DNA of 47,080 bases from an uncultured Eubacteriales bacterium (GCA_900540635.1 UQGU01000017.1:1-47080); one strand, 5' to 3'; shown: positions 1 through 7,038, counted from the first letter of the stretch. The notes: generated by a model from the letters alone, not told the origin. Program-made: numbers and translations.

Positions 1-46
1 GGGGGAGAGTCCCGCGCCTGCAGGCGAATCTCTGCGGTAAAGCTGC

Positions 47-75
47 GGACACCCTAAAAGGGTGTCCATTTTTTA
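47..75 (+). terminator. Terminator-like hairpin
   Basis: A 9-bp perfect stem (GGACACCCT at 47-55, AGGGTGTCC at 59-67) with a 3-nt loop is followed by a run of Ts at 69-74. This fits a rho-independent terminator for a plus-strand transcript entering from the left. No gene for it is visible in the window. Confidence 0.5.
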
Positions 76-126
76 TGGAATCCGGCGGATAATGGGACTC
101 GAAGAGGGCGGCAGCGTAGCTGCCGT

Positions 127-153
127 AAAAAACAGTCCAGTGGACTGTTTTTT
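127..153. repeat. Perfect 27-bp palindrome, bidirectional terminator-like
   Basis: Six As, CAGTCCA, a central G at 140, TGGACTG, then six Ts form a perfect palindrome. Either strand would give a stem with a U-tract, so it could end transcription both ways. It lies between the two 55-bp direct repeats and probably belongs to the same mobile or repeated unit. Confidence 0.6.
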
Positions 154-213
154 AGCCCGGGGGAGAGTCCCGCGCCTGCAGGCGAATCTCTGCGGTAAAG
201 CTGCGGACACCCT

Positions 214-440
214 TTATGAATGCAATTACCTGATGCGGCATGTCCCGGATACGGCAGAGGACCTGCAAACCATGCAGGAAACGGGACTTGCCTATTCCTA
301 TGCCGTGCTGGATATGAACGGCGCAAGCTGCGTGATCTATCCCAACGGTCAGGAGCTTGTAAACGCCTTTGCCAAGGTGCGGCCCGGGGACTTTGATGCC
401 ATTCTCATGGATGTGCAGATGCCGGTGATGAACGGCCTGG
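214..440 (+). pseudogene. Fragment of a response-regulator receiver domain
   Basis: One frame here reads through NGQELVNAFAKV and DAILMDVQMPVMNG, the core of a CheY-like receiver with the usual phospho-acceptor Asp (codon 410-412). This version of the motif is typical of hybrid sensor kinases. The fragment has no start of its own: upstream it runs into the 55-bp repeat. After MNGL the receiver similarity stops, about 17 bp before the end of the convergent fructokinase gene. The last half of the receiver (the conserved Lys region) is absent. I read it as a remnant left by deletion or repeat insertion, not a working protein. The stretch before residue NGQE is not recognisable. Confidence 0.55.
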
Positions 441-456
441 TGGGGGCTTTCGGATC

Positions 457-1422
457 TCAGAGGGGGCATAGGTCCTGCATGGACCGGAGAACGGTATCTT
501 TTTCCGGAATGCTGGGGATACCGCCGGAGTGCTCCGTGGAGAGGCTGGCGGCTGCGGCGGCGAAGGAGCCGATATAGGCGAGGTCTTCTGCCGTCAGAGC
601 CTGGATGGGCTTCCCCAACTCCAGAAGCCTTGCCATGGCGCTGCCGCCGAAGATGTCTCCGGCACCGGTGGTATCCATGGGGTGGACCTTGGGGCAGCGA
701 ACTCGGCAGACGGCATTTCTTGTTTTCAGCAGGCAGCCCTCCGGCCCCAGGGTCACCATGGCCAGGGACACGCCGTATTCTGCCAGCAGCTTCTCAGCAC
801 CCTCCTCCGGGGTGCAGCCCCAGAGAAATTCCACCTCGTTGTCACTGATTTTTACCACGTCCGCCTGACGGAGGCTCCAGAGAATCTGGGCTTTGGCGGC
901 ATCCTCGCTGGGCCACAGGGGAAGCCGCAGGTTGGGGTCACAGCTGATGAGCTTTCCCCTGCCCTTTGCGTAGGCAATGGCCTTTTGGGTGGCGGTGCGG
1001 GCGGGCTCGTCCGTCAGGCTCAGAGTGCCGAAATGGAAGACCCGTGCGTCATCAATAAGGGCGGTATCGATCTCCTCCCAGCGCAGCTGGGTGTCGGCCC
1101 CGGGCTTCCGGGCGAAGGAGAAGGAGCGATCCCCTTGGGCATCAAAGGTCACAAAGGCCAGGGTGGTAAACACACTGTCGTCTACAACGATTCCCTTTGT
1201 CTCGATCCCGGCCTGGGCCAGGGTGTTGAGCAGCAGGCGGCCAAAGGCATCCTGCCCCACCTTGCCCAGAAAGGCGGTCCGGCGGCCATAGGCATTCAGG
1301 GCAGCCAAAAAGTTTCCCGGTGCGCCGCCGGGGTTGGCGGCCATGGTGGGATATCCTGCCGCATCCGTGGCTTTGGCGGCGAAGTCAATGAGCAGCTCGC
1401 CCAAGGCAACAACATCGGTCAT
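457..1422 (-). CDS. PfkB-family sugar kinase, probable fructokinase
   Basis: A 321-residue ribokinase/PfkB-family kinase, normal in length, that would phosphorylate a sugar with ATP in the cytosol. The N-terminal substrate motif GGAPGN is at residues 32-37, the family GKVGQDAFG at 53-61, and the C-terminal signature DTTGAGDIFGGSAM at 250-263 with catalytic Asp256. The start has AGGAGG 8 nt upstream. It lies 15 nt after the isomerase gene on the same strand, so the two should be co-transcribed. With that partner, fructose to fructose 6-phosphate is the likely reaction. The family is hard to split by eye, so tagatose, 2-keto-3-deoxygluconate or another ketose remains possible. No clear terminator follows it. 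Confidence 0.85.
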   Translation of the reverse strand: MTDVVALGELLIDFAAKATDAAGYPTMAANPGGAPGNFLAALNAYGRRTAFLGKVGQDAFGRLLLNTLAQAGIETKGIVVDDSVFTTLAFVTFDAQGDRSFSFARKPGADTQLRWEEIDTALIDDARVFHFGTLSLTDEPARTATQKAIAYAKGRGKLISCDPNLRLPLWPSEDAAKAQILWSLRQADVVKISDNEVEFLWGCTPEEGAEKLLAEYGVSLAMVTLGPEGCLLKTRNAVCRVRCPKVHPMDTTGAGDIFGGSAMARLLELGKPIQALTAEDLAYIGSFAAAAASLSTEHSGGIPSIPEKDTVLRSMQDLCPL

Positions 1423-1437
1423 GGCTTCATCCTCCTG

Positions 1438-2127
1438 TCAGTCCCTGGCCGCCGGGTATTCGGTGCAGAGCAGCCGGTAGGGGGGCTCGTCCTCCTCAAT
1501 GGCCGGGAAGCGGCCCATGGGGGGATTGAACCGGTTGTCGATGCTGTCGTCATTGCACTGGCTGACCTCACCCAGGAGCACATCGCCGGTGCCTGGCTCT
1601 ACCTCAAAGTCGTGGTACAGCCTTTGGGTGATGTAGATGCTCTCGCCGGGGGTCAGGCGGATCTGAGTTCCGGCGGGGACCGTGTAGGCTCTGCCGTCCG
1701 TATGGACGGTGACGTCGGAAGTGTAGTCGATGGATTCATCCGGCAGAGAGTTGTATACCCGAATCAGCACATTTCCGCCGCCCCGGTTGATAATGTCCTC
1801 GGTTTTGTACCAGTGGAAATGATTGGGGGAGTACTGGCCCTCCTTCAGGAACAGCAGTTTTTCGGCATAGACCTTGGGATATTTTTCCCGCATGGTCTGG
1901 CTGCCGTTGCGGATGGTGATGAGGGAGAAGCCAATTTTATCGAAATTGCCCTGGCCGTAGTCGGTGATGTCCCAGCCCAGGCAGCACTCCCGGACCTCGT
2001 CATACGCATGGCCTTTCGTTTCCCATTCCTCCGGGGTGAAATTGCAGAAGGGAGGCAGATAGCAGCGGTACTTTTCACACATGGCCTCCAGCTCCCGCAG
2101 AGCCTTGTTGATTTCGGAACGCTTCAT
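1438..2127 (-). CDS. D-lyxose isomerase family protein (cupin sugar isomerase)
   Basis: A 229-residue protein of the D-lyxose ketol-isomerase family, cupin enzymes that interconvert D-lyxose/D-xylulose and often D-mannose/D-fructose. The metal site is visible as PNHFHWYKTED (His103, His105, Glu110) with a fourth ligand His172 in the second cupin strand (RLYHDFEV). I chose the ATG at 2127 because GGAGG lies about 9 nt upstream; a longer in-frame start at 2181 adds 18 residues with no such site. It is followed 15 nt later by a PfkB kinase, so the pair would feed an aldose through its ketose into glycolysis. Substrate choice is inferred from family and neighbour. No convincing promoter is seen upstream on this strand. 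Confidence 0.82.
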   Translation of the reverse strand: MKRSEINKALRELEAMCEKYRCYLPPFCNFTPEEWETKGHAYDEVRECCLGWDITDYGQGNFDKIGFSLITIRNGSQTMREKYPKVYAEKLLFLKEGQYSPNHFHWYKTEDIINRGGGNVLIRVYNSLPDESIDYTSDVTVHTDGRAYTVPAGTQIRLTPGESIYITQRLYHDFEVEPGTGDVLLGEVSQCNDDSIDNRFNPPMGRFPAIEEDEPPYRLLCTEYPAARD

Positions 2128-2174
2128 AAAAGAGATTCCCTCCTTAAAAAAATCGCCGCCTGAAGGTGACGCAG

Positions 2175-2203
2175 TTGACAAATGAAAAAATAGGGCGTAT
2201 ACT
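2175..2203 (+). promoter_or_regulatory. Strong sigma-A promoter for a small antisense RNA
   Basis: TTGACA (2175-2180), a 17-nt spacer and TATACT (2198-2203) match the housekeeping consensus almost perfectly. It points right, away from the isomerase operon, and the only thing downstream before a strong terminator is about 86 nt with no ORF. This makes it the promoter of a small RNA starting near 2210. Confidence 0.85.
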
Positions 2204-2209
2204 ATAGAT

Positions 2210-2296
2210 ACAAAGGGCGCTGCCAGTAGGTCGGCTCCCCAAAGGTTTGCTAAGAGATAGCCGTTACTTTGGCGAGTGGGCGGCTATCTCTTTTTG
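2210..2296 (+). ncRNA. Predicted antisense RNA, type I antitoxin candidate
   Basis: The transcript predicted from the strong promoter at 2175-2203 would start near 2210 and end in the U-tract at 2291-2295, giving about 86 nt. Its terminator stem is a perfect 12-bp match (2252-2263 with 2281-2292, 17-nt loop). Its 3' end is complementary to the last codons and 3' untranslated part of the 30-residue peptide gene on the other strand. Convergent transcription into a shared stem is the layout of Fst/par and TxpA/RatA-type systems, where the stable small RNA blocks the toxin mRNA. The RNA itself is predicted from sequence only. Confidence 0.65.
2252..2296 (+). terminator. Rho-independent terminator of the small RNA
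   Basis: A perfect 12-bp stem (AAGAGATAGCCG / CGGCTATCTCTT) with a 17-nt loop is followed directly by Ts on the plus strand. On the minus strand the same stem overlaps the stop codon of the small peptide gene and lacks a T-run, so it ends the plus transcript best. Confidence 0.8.
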
Positions 2297-2376
2297 TCGT
2301 TATCCTGGCGAACCAGGGTAATAACGGCTATAATGACCAGGCAGAATTGAAAAATTCCTTCCCATGTAACATCCAT
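2284..2376 (-). CDS. Small hydrophobic peptide, type I toxin / holin-like candidate
   Basis: A 30-codon ORF, too short for most gene callers, reads MDVTWEGIFQFCLVIIAV then ITLVRQDNDKKR. It has one membrane-spanning stretch (about residues 8-22) and a short charged, basic C-terminus, as in type I toxins and the small holin-like toxins of Firmicutes. I prefer the ATG at 2376, which sits 8 nt after an AAGGGGG ribosome site; an ATG two codons earlier (2382) is only 2 nt from it. The stop lies in the stem of the opposite-strand small RNA, giving an antisense overlap. By family analogy it would insert in the membrane and depolarise the cell when over-made. Toxicity is inferred, not shown. Confidence 0.7.
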   Translation of the reverse strand: MDVTWEGIFQFCLVIIAVITLVRQDNDKKR

Positions 2377-2480
2377 AACCATCACCCCCTTCCTGTCATG
2401 AAGGGGCAAAGAAGATATCACCCCCGAAAAAGTCGAGGGAACCGCCTACCGGGGCGCTACCGGCAGCACCATTGACAGCA

Positions 2481-2512
2481 TAGCACAGGATTCGGGAAAA
2501 AGCAAGGAAAAA
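2481..2512 (-). promoter_or_regulatory. Possible promoter of the small peptide gene
   Basis: On the minus strand TTGCTT, a 17-nt spacer and TATGCT with a TGC extended -10 lie about 100 nt upstream of the peptide start. The match is moderate. It would give a leader of about 95 nt, a length common in type I toxin mRNAs whose translation is delayed by structure. Confidence 0.35.
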
Positions 2513-2514
2513 AC

Positions 2515-2551
2515 GGGGCATATATGGCAGCAATGCTGCGATATATGCCCC
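2515..2551. repeat. Near-perfect hairpin upstream of the efflux gene
   Basis: GGGGCATATAT (2515-2525) pairs with ATATATGCCCC (2541-2551), and an inner GCAGCA/TGCTGC continues the stem. On the minus strand it is followed by GTTTTTTCC, so it could be a terminator for leftward transcription. On the plus strand it lies 47 bp before the -35 of the MATE promoter, so a regulator site is also possible. Confidence 0.5.
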
Positions 2552-2597
2552 ATTTCTCCATTCGTCTGGTGCCAGCGTCATCCCTGTAAAATACTGA

Positions 2598-2626
2598 TGG
2601 ACATTCGACCTGACCTGTGCTAAAAT
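2598..2626 (+). promoter_or_regulatory. Promoter of the MATE-GH3 operon
   Basis: TGGACA (2598-2603), a 17-nt spacer and TAAAAT (2621-2626) preceded by TGC (extended -10). The predicted start lies about 22 nt before the MATE start codon. Confidence 0.7.
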
Positions 2627-2654
2627 TTCTGTAGTTTTTTTCGGAGGCGGCACA

Positions 2655-4001
2655 ATGAAGCGCGGTACGGCAACAAAACAGATCACGGAAGGGGTCATCT
2701 GGAAACAGATTCTGGCCTTTTTCTTTCCCATCCTGTTGGGGACCTTTTTCCAGCAGATGTATAATACGGTGGATACCATCATCGTTGGGCGCTTCGTCAG
2801 CACCCAGGCCCTGGCGGCGGTGGGAACCACGGGGCCGCTGGTAAATATCTTCAACGGCTTTTTCACGGGCCTGGGGTCTGGGGCCACGGTCATTCTGGCC
2901 CAGTTCTACGGAGCCGGAAACAAGCAGGGCGTCCGGGACACCCTGCACACGGGTGTCACTCTGTCGCTGCTGCTGGGCCTTCTGATCATGGTCCTGGGCA
3001 TTGGCCTGGTGCCGGTGGCGCTGAAATGGATGCACACCCCTGCGGACTGCCTGGACATGGCCTCGCTGTATGTGCGCGTTTATTTCGCCGGAGCGCTGGC
3101 CTCCATGCTCTATAATATGGAGGCGGGCCTTCTGCGGGCTATGGGCGACTCCCAGCGGCCGGTGATCTCTCTGATCGTAGCCTGCCTTGTGAATATTGTG
3201 ATGGACCTGGTGCTGGTGGTTGGCCTGAAAATGGGGGTTGCCGGTGCGGCGCTGGCGACAGTCATCTCCCAGGTGGTCAGTGCGGTTATGCTGCTGGTGG
3301 TACTGCTGCGGGAGAAGGAGAATCCCCTGGAACTGTCCAGGCTGGGCATTCAGCCCAAGCTCCTGAGGAGAATCCTGGCCATCGGCGTTCCGGCGGGGCT
3401 GCAGCTGGTGATGTTCGACCTGTCCAATACCCTGATTCAGTCCGGTATCAATTCCTTCGGCTCCACGGTTATGGCCTCCTGGACCGCCTACACGAAGACC
3501 GACGCTCTGACCTGGATGGTCTCCGGTGCCTTTGGCGTGGCCATTACCACCTTTGTGGGCCAGAACTACGGTGCCCACCGCTACGACCGGGTGCGCCAGA
3601 GCGTCCGGGTGTGCCTGGCTATGAGCATCGGCACGGTGGGTGTCATCAGCCTGCTGATGACTGTCTTCCGCCGGATCATTCTGGGAGTTTACACCACGGA
3701 TACCTCCGTCATTGAAACCGGCGCGTACATCATTTCTGTCATCGTGCCCTTTGCGGCCACGTTCATGCCAGTGGAGATCTTTGCGGGCACCATGCGGGGC
3801 ATGGGGGACTCCATGCGTCCTACGGCCATTATCTGCCTCAGTGTTTGCGTGGTGCGGGTGCTGTGGATCATGACCGCGGTAAAAAAATATCACACGCTGC
3901 TCATGCTCTGCGTGTGCTATCCCATGACCTGGGTGTTGTGTGCAATCGTATTCATTGTGACTTATCTGCGGGCATTCCGGCCCAGATTGGAGGCAGTATG
4001 A
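2655..4001 (+). CDS. MATE-family multidrug/cation antiporter
   Basis: A 448-residue polytopic inner-membrane protein with about twelve hydrophobic segments, typical of the MATE family (MatE repeats in two halves). Characteristic stretches include FFQQMYNTVDTIIVGRF near the N-terminus and MEAGLLRAMGDSQRPV mid-way, echoed by FAGTMRGMGDSMRPT in the second half, the mark of the internal duplication. It would export drugs or metabolites against Na+ or H+. GGAGG lies 7 nt before the ATG, and a good promoter stands at 2598-2626. It overlaps the next gene by 4 nt (ATGA), so the two are translated together. The substrate cannot be told from sequence. Confidence 0.92.
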   Translation: MKRGTATKQITEGVIWKQILAFFFPILLGTFFQQMYNTVDTIIVGRFVSTQALAAVGTTGPLVNIFNGFFTGLGSGATVILAQFYGAGNKQGVRDTLHTGVTLSLLLGLLIMVLGIGLVPVALKWMHTPADCLDMASLYVRVYFAGALASMLYNMEAGLLRAMGDSQRPVISLIVACLVNIVMDLVLVVGLKMGVAGAALATVISQVVSAVMLLVVLLREKENPLELSRLGIQPKLLRRILAIGVPAGLQLVMFDLSNTLIQSGINSFGSTVMASWTAYTKTDALTWMVSGAFGVAITTFVGQNYGAHRYDRVRQSVRVCLAMSIGTVGVISLLMTVFRRIILGVYTTDTSVIETGAYIISVIVPFAATFMPVEIFAGTMRGMGDSMRPTAIICLSVCVVRVLWIMTAVKKYHTLLMLCVCYPMTWVLCAIVFIVTYLRAFRPRLEAV

Positions 4002-5146
4002 AAAAGCGTTTCCTGATCCTGCTCGCAGCCCTGCTGTTGGCGGGATGCACCCAAGCCGTTCCGGCCCCGGGAACGGAGGAGACAACACCCCAGACGGCTG
4101 TCCCGGAGACCACTGTGCCCCAGCCGCCTGCGGAAACAGAGCCGCCCCGGGATGTGCTCCGGGAGAAGCTCGACGCGATGACCTTGGAAGAAAAGGTGGG
4201 GCAGATGTTCCTGGGCCGCTGCCGGTGGGAGACCGGCGCTGAGGATATTGAGGCGTATCACCTGGGCGGCTTCGTCCTCTTCGGACGGGACTTTGATGAT
4301 CAGACCCCGGAGAGCCTGCGGGCCAGACTGGACAGCTACCAGAATGCAGCCAACATCCCGATGCTTCTGGCTGTGGATGAGGAGGGCGGAACGGTGTGCC
4401 GGATCAGCAGCCATGCCGCCTTCCGGGAAGAAAAATTTCCATCCCCCCGAGAGGCCTATGCTTCCGGCGGCATGGAAATGGTACTGGCCATGGAATGGGA
4501 AAAGGGGTATCTGCTCCAGAGCCTGGGGCTCAACGTGAATCTGGCCCCGGTGTGCGATATCTCCCAGACTCCCGGAGCCTTCCTCTATAATCGCTCGCTG
4601 GGCGCCGACCCGGTGACCACAGGCCAATTTGTGGCGGGAACCCTGGAACGCCTGGCGGAGAACGGGATAGGGGGCGTTATGAAGCATTTCCCGGGCTATG
4701 GGGACAACGGGGACACCCATGTGGCCTCCATTGTGGACAATCGCAGCCTGGAGGCGCTGGAGAGCAAGGACCTGGTGCCCTTCGCCGCCGGAATCCAAAC
4801 CGGCCTGGGAGCAATCTTGGTCAGCCATAATATTGTGACGGCGCTTGATCCGGACCGCCCGGCTTCCCTGTCGCCGGCGGTTATGACCTATCTGAGAGAA
4901 ACCATGGGCTTCGACCGGGTCATCCTGACGGACGACCTGTCCATGGGTGCGCTGGACGGCTATACCGCCCAGGAGGCCGCCGTTCTGGCGGTACAGGCCG
5001 GGGCAACCATGCTGTGCAGCACGGATTTTGATATCCAGATTCCCGCCGTTTTGGAGGCCGTCAACGCCGGAACCGTTTCCGAGACAGCCATTGACGATGC
5101 AGTGATGCGAATTTTGCAGTGGAAGCAGGATTTGGGGCTGCTATAA
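3998..5146 (+). CDS. GH3 beta-N-acetylhexosaminidase-like lipoprotein (NagZ-type)
   Basis: A 382-residue glycoside hydrolase family 3 protein. A signal peptide with lipobox LLAGC (lipid-bearing Cys17) and a Thr/Pro-rich tether to about residue 50 place it outside the membrane. The family loop KHFPGYGDNGDTH (229-241) carries the NagZ Asp-His pair (Asp239, His241), and TDDLSMGA (321-328) carries the nucleophile Asp. NagZ-type enzymes remove terminal GlcNAc from peptidoglycan fragments, so wall turnover or host glycan use is likely. It overlaps the MATE gene by 4 nt with GGAGG just upstream. Its TAA stop is the first three bases of an inverted-repeat element, so the C-terminus may have been set by that insertion. 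Confidence 0.88.
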   Translation: MKKRFLILLAALLLAGCTQAVPAPGTEETTPQTAVPETTVPQPPAETEPPRDVLREKLDAMTLEEKVGQMFLGRCRWETGAEDIEAYHLGGFVLFGRDFDDQTPESLRARLDSYQNAANIPMLLAVDEEGGTVCRISSHAAFREEKFPSPREAYASGGMEMVLAMEWEKGYLLQSLGLNVNLAPVCDISQTPGAFLYNRSLGADPVTTGQFVAGTLERLAENGIGGVMKHFPGYGDNGDTHVASIVDNRSLEALESKDLVPFAAGIQTGLGAILVSHNIVTALDPDRPASLSPAVMTYLRETMGFDRVILTDDLSMGALDGYTAQEAAVLAVQAGATMLCSTDFDIQIPAVLEAVNAGTVSETAIDDAVMRILQWKQDLGLL

Positions 5147-5330
5147 ATATGGGGCTGTTAGAAAACACTTTGTCATTGCGAACCAGCGCGCACGCTGGTG
5201 TGGCAATCCCCCAGATTTTCAAACATCTTGGCAGCAAAACCAAGCTGTTTCCACTCAACCGGGGGGCTGTGAACCAGTGACATCGGTCACTGGTTCGCAG
5301 CGACATGCTTTTCTAACAGCCCCATATTTA
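5144..5330. mobile_element. 187-bp MITE-like element with 22-bp terminal inverted repeats
   Basis: Bases 5144-5165 (TAAATATGGGGCTGTTAGAA, two more As) are the perfect reverse complement of 5309-5330. Inside are two further hairpins: 5175-5207 and 5271-5296 (GAACCAGTGA / TCACTGGTTC). There is no ORF. It looks like a non-autonomous miniature element. The left end supplies the stop codon of the GH3 gene and the right end stops just before the ABC ATPase stop codon. The inner hairpin motif returns at 6989-7026. Confidence 0.75.
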
Positions 5331-5334
5331 ACAA

Positions 5335-6075
5335 TTATTCCTTCGTAAACCGTGCCAGGAAGTCCCTGGTTTCCTGCTTCTGGGGATTCCCGAACAGCTC
5401 TGCGGGGCTGCCCTGTTCGCAGATGACGCCGTTTGCCATGTAGACCACGTGGTTGCTCACGTCCCTGGCAAAGGCCATCTCGTGGGTCACCACCAGCATG
5501 GTCATGCCCTCCTGGGCCAGAGACTTCATGACGGACAGCACCTCGCCCACCATTTCGGGGTCCAGGGCAGAGGTGGGCTCGTCGAAGAGCAGCACTTCGG
5601 GGTGCATGGCCAGAGCCCGGGCAATGGCCACCCGCTGCTTCTGGCCGCCGGAGATCTGCCGGGGCTTGGCATTGATATAGGGGGCCATGCCAACCTTGGT
5701 CAGGTAGGTCATGGCGGCCTCTCTGGCCTCAGCCTTGCCGCGCTTCAGCACCTTGATCTGGCCTACCATGCAGTTTTCCAGCACGGTCATATTGTTGAAC
5801 AGGTTGAAGGACTGGAACACCATGCCCACGTGGCTGCGGTATTCCGGCTGGTTCACACCCCGGCCCACAACGTTCTTCCCGTGGTAGAGGATTTCTCCCG
5901 AGGAGGGGGTTTCCAGCAGGTTGATGCAGCGAAGCAGGGTGCTCTTGCCGGAGCCGGAAGCGCCGATGATGGAGGTGACGTCACCCTTTTTCACGGTGAA
6001 GTCAATATCCTTCAGCACCTCGTGGGTGCCAAAACTCTTGGACAGGTGGTTGACCTGCAAAATCAAATCGTCCAT
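5335..6075 (-). CDS. Polar amino acid ABC transporter ATPase, probably lysine
   Basis: A 246-residue ATPase of the GlnQ/HisP type. Walker A GASGSGKST is at 38-46, the Q-loop FQSFNLF about 87-93, signature SGGQKQR at 142-148, Walker B LLFDEP about 162-167, and the switch His in VVTHEM. I take the ATG at 6075, which has GGAGA 9 nt upstream and lies 1 nt past the permease stop; an in-frame start at 6135 would overlap the permease by 59 nt. It powers uptake with the permease and binding protein upstream. The lysine riboswitch heading the operon points to lysine as substrate. Confidence 0.9.
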   Translation of the reverse strand: MDDLILQVNHLSKSFGTHEVLKDIDFTVKKGDVTSIIGASGSGKSTLLRCINLLETPSSGEILYHGKNVVGRGVNQPEYRSHVGMVFQSFNLFNNMTVLENCMVGQIKVLKRGKAEAREAAMTYLTKVGMAPYINAKPRQISGGQKQRVAIARALAMHPEVLLFDEPTSALDPEMVGEVLSVMKSLAQEGMTMLVVTHEMAFARDVSNHVVYMANGVICEQGSPAELFGNPQKQETRDFLARFTKE

Positions 6076-6076
6076 A

Positions 6077-6937
6077 TCAGCGTTCTCCTCTGTTTCTTCC
6101 GTGTCTGACGTTTTGGTATTCCCGGTTCTGCTCATCGAAGGGGGTGCCTCTGTCCGGGTGGTTGTAGGTGCCGGCGGTCATGACCAGGGGGTCCACGGCC
6201 ACCAGCTCATAGTCGCCCTTGCCGTCCATTCTCTTTTCCAGCCAGCGCAGCAGGAAGGAGGCAATCAGCGTCATGGTCAGATACCCAATCATCTCCACCG
6301 CGGCAGAGGGGAAGTACAGGTAGCTTGTGCCCACTGCGGCCCGGTGGGCAGAGAAGAAGTCCGGGAAGCCAATGATGAACATGACAGAGGTATCCTTCAC
6401 ATTGATAATGAAGTTGTTGCCGATCTGGGGCATGATGTTCCGCAGGGCCTGGGGCAGGATCACGTTCAGCATGGTCTGCACATGGGTCATGCCGATGGCC
6501 TTGGCACCCTCGGTCTGGCCCGGGTCAACGGAGATGATGCCGCCCCGGACGGACTCGGCCATATAAGCGCCGGTGTTGATGGAAACCACCAGAATGGCGG
6601 CGGCCCAGATGTTGTCAAATCGCTGGGCACCGTTTGTGAAATAGGGAAGACCGTAGTACAGGAACACCGCCTGCAGCACCATGGGGGTGCCCCGGAAGAC
6701 CTCCACGTAGATGCGGACAATGGCCCGAATCAGCTTCAGGAAAAACTTCTTCACCGGGGAATCGCCGGGGGCACAGGGAATGGTGTTCAGCACACCGCAC
6801 AGAAAGCCGATGACGCAGCCAATGGCCGTTGCCGTCAGGGCGAGGATCAGGGTGTTGCGCATACCGGTCAAATAGGAAGCGCCATATTTGGCCCAAAGCT
6901 TGCCAATATCATTGACGAGCTGAATCAGAATTTCCAT
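6077..6937 (-). CDS. Polar amino acid ABC transporter permease, probably lysine
   Basis: A 286-residue HisM/GlnP-type permease. It has about five membrane segments (first at about 24-48) and the cytoplasmic EAA loop seen as EGAKAIGMTHVQ and ILPQALRNIMPQIGNN, which docks on the ATPase. After the last membrane segment it has a polar tail of some 45 residues (GDYELVAVDPLV onward) that is longer than usual; its role is unknown. A hairpin repeat (6989-7026) separates it from the binding-protein gene. It is in one operon with its partners. Confidence 0.9.
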   Translation of the reverse strand: MEILIQLVNDIGKLWAKYGASYLTGMRNTLILALTATAIGCVIGFLCGVLNTIPCAPGDSPVKKFFLKLIRAIVRIYVEVFRGTPMVLQAVFLYYGLPYFTNGAQRFDNIWAAAILVVSINTGAYMAESVRGGIISVDPGQTEGAKAIGMTHVQTMLNVILPQALRNIMPQIGNNFIINVKDTSVMFIIGFPDFFSAHRAAVGTSYLYFPSAAVEMIGYLTMTLIASFLLRWLEKRMDGKGDYELVAVDPLVMTAGTYNHPDRGTPFDEQNREYQNVRHGRNRGER

Positions 6938-6988
6938 GAAAGCAATTTACTCCTTTTCTTTGTTGAAACACATGGGCAGCAAATGTGT

Positions 6989-7026
6989 CATTGCGAGCCA
7001 GTGACATCGGTCACTGGTTCGCAATG
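6989..7026. repeat. REP-like hairpin between binding-protein and permease genes
   Basis: CATTGCGAGCCAGTGA, a 6-nt loop CATCGG and TCACTGGTTCGCAATG form a 16-bp stem with one G-U pair. The same core is found inside the element at 5144-5330. In the operon it lies 12 nt downstream of the binding-protein stop codon. Such placement is known (for example in mal operons) to protect the upstream mRNA, letting the binding protein be made in excess; here that is inference. Confidence 0.75.
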
Positions 7027-7038
7027 GCCTCAATTTTT

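Larger units (their letters stand above)
1..213. repeat. 55-bp direct repeat pair with hairpins between
   Basis: Positions 1-55 and 159-213 are identical, starting GGGGGAGAGTCCCGCGCCTG and ending in GGACACCCT. The DNA between them carries three hairpins (47-67, 110-124 and 127-153). I see no credible gene here. Such short dispersed elements are common in Oscillospiraceae-type genomes, and their chance translations are often mistaken for proteins. Copy 1 starts at the first base of the window, so the true left edge is unknown. Confidence 0.8.

Noticed and set aside
1..213. CRISPR-like repeat array
   Set aside because: Only two 55-bp copies 158 bp apart with hairpins between; no regular spacers and no cas gene.
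62..577. 171-residue protein across the left repeats
   Set aside because: It joins repeat DNA, a receiver fragment and antisense of the fructokinase end. Only the central part (214-440) resembles a protein, so I list that as a pseudogene.
529..2163. 544-codon open frame on the plus strand
   Set aside because: Runs antisense through the kinase and isomerase genes, both of which have catalytic motifs and ribosome sites. No ribosome site at its start.
2204..2260. Leftward promoter for the isomerase operon within the small-RNA region
   Set aside because: TATAGT on the minus strand has no -35 partner at proper distance, so I do not call it.
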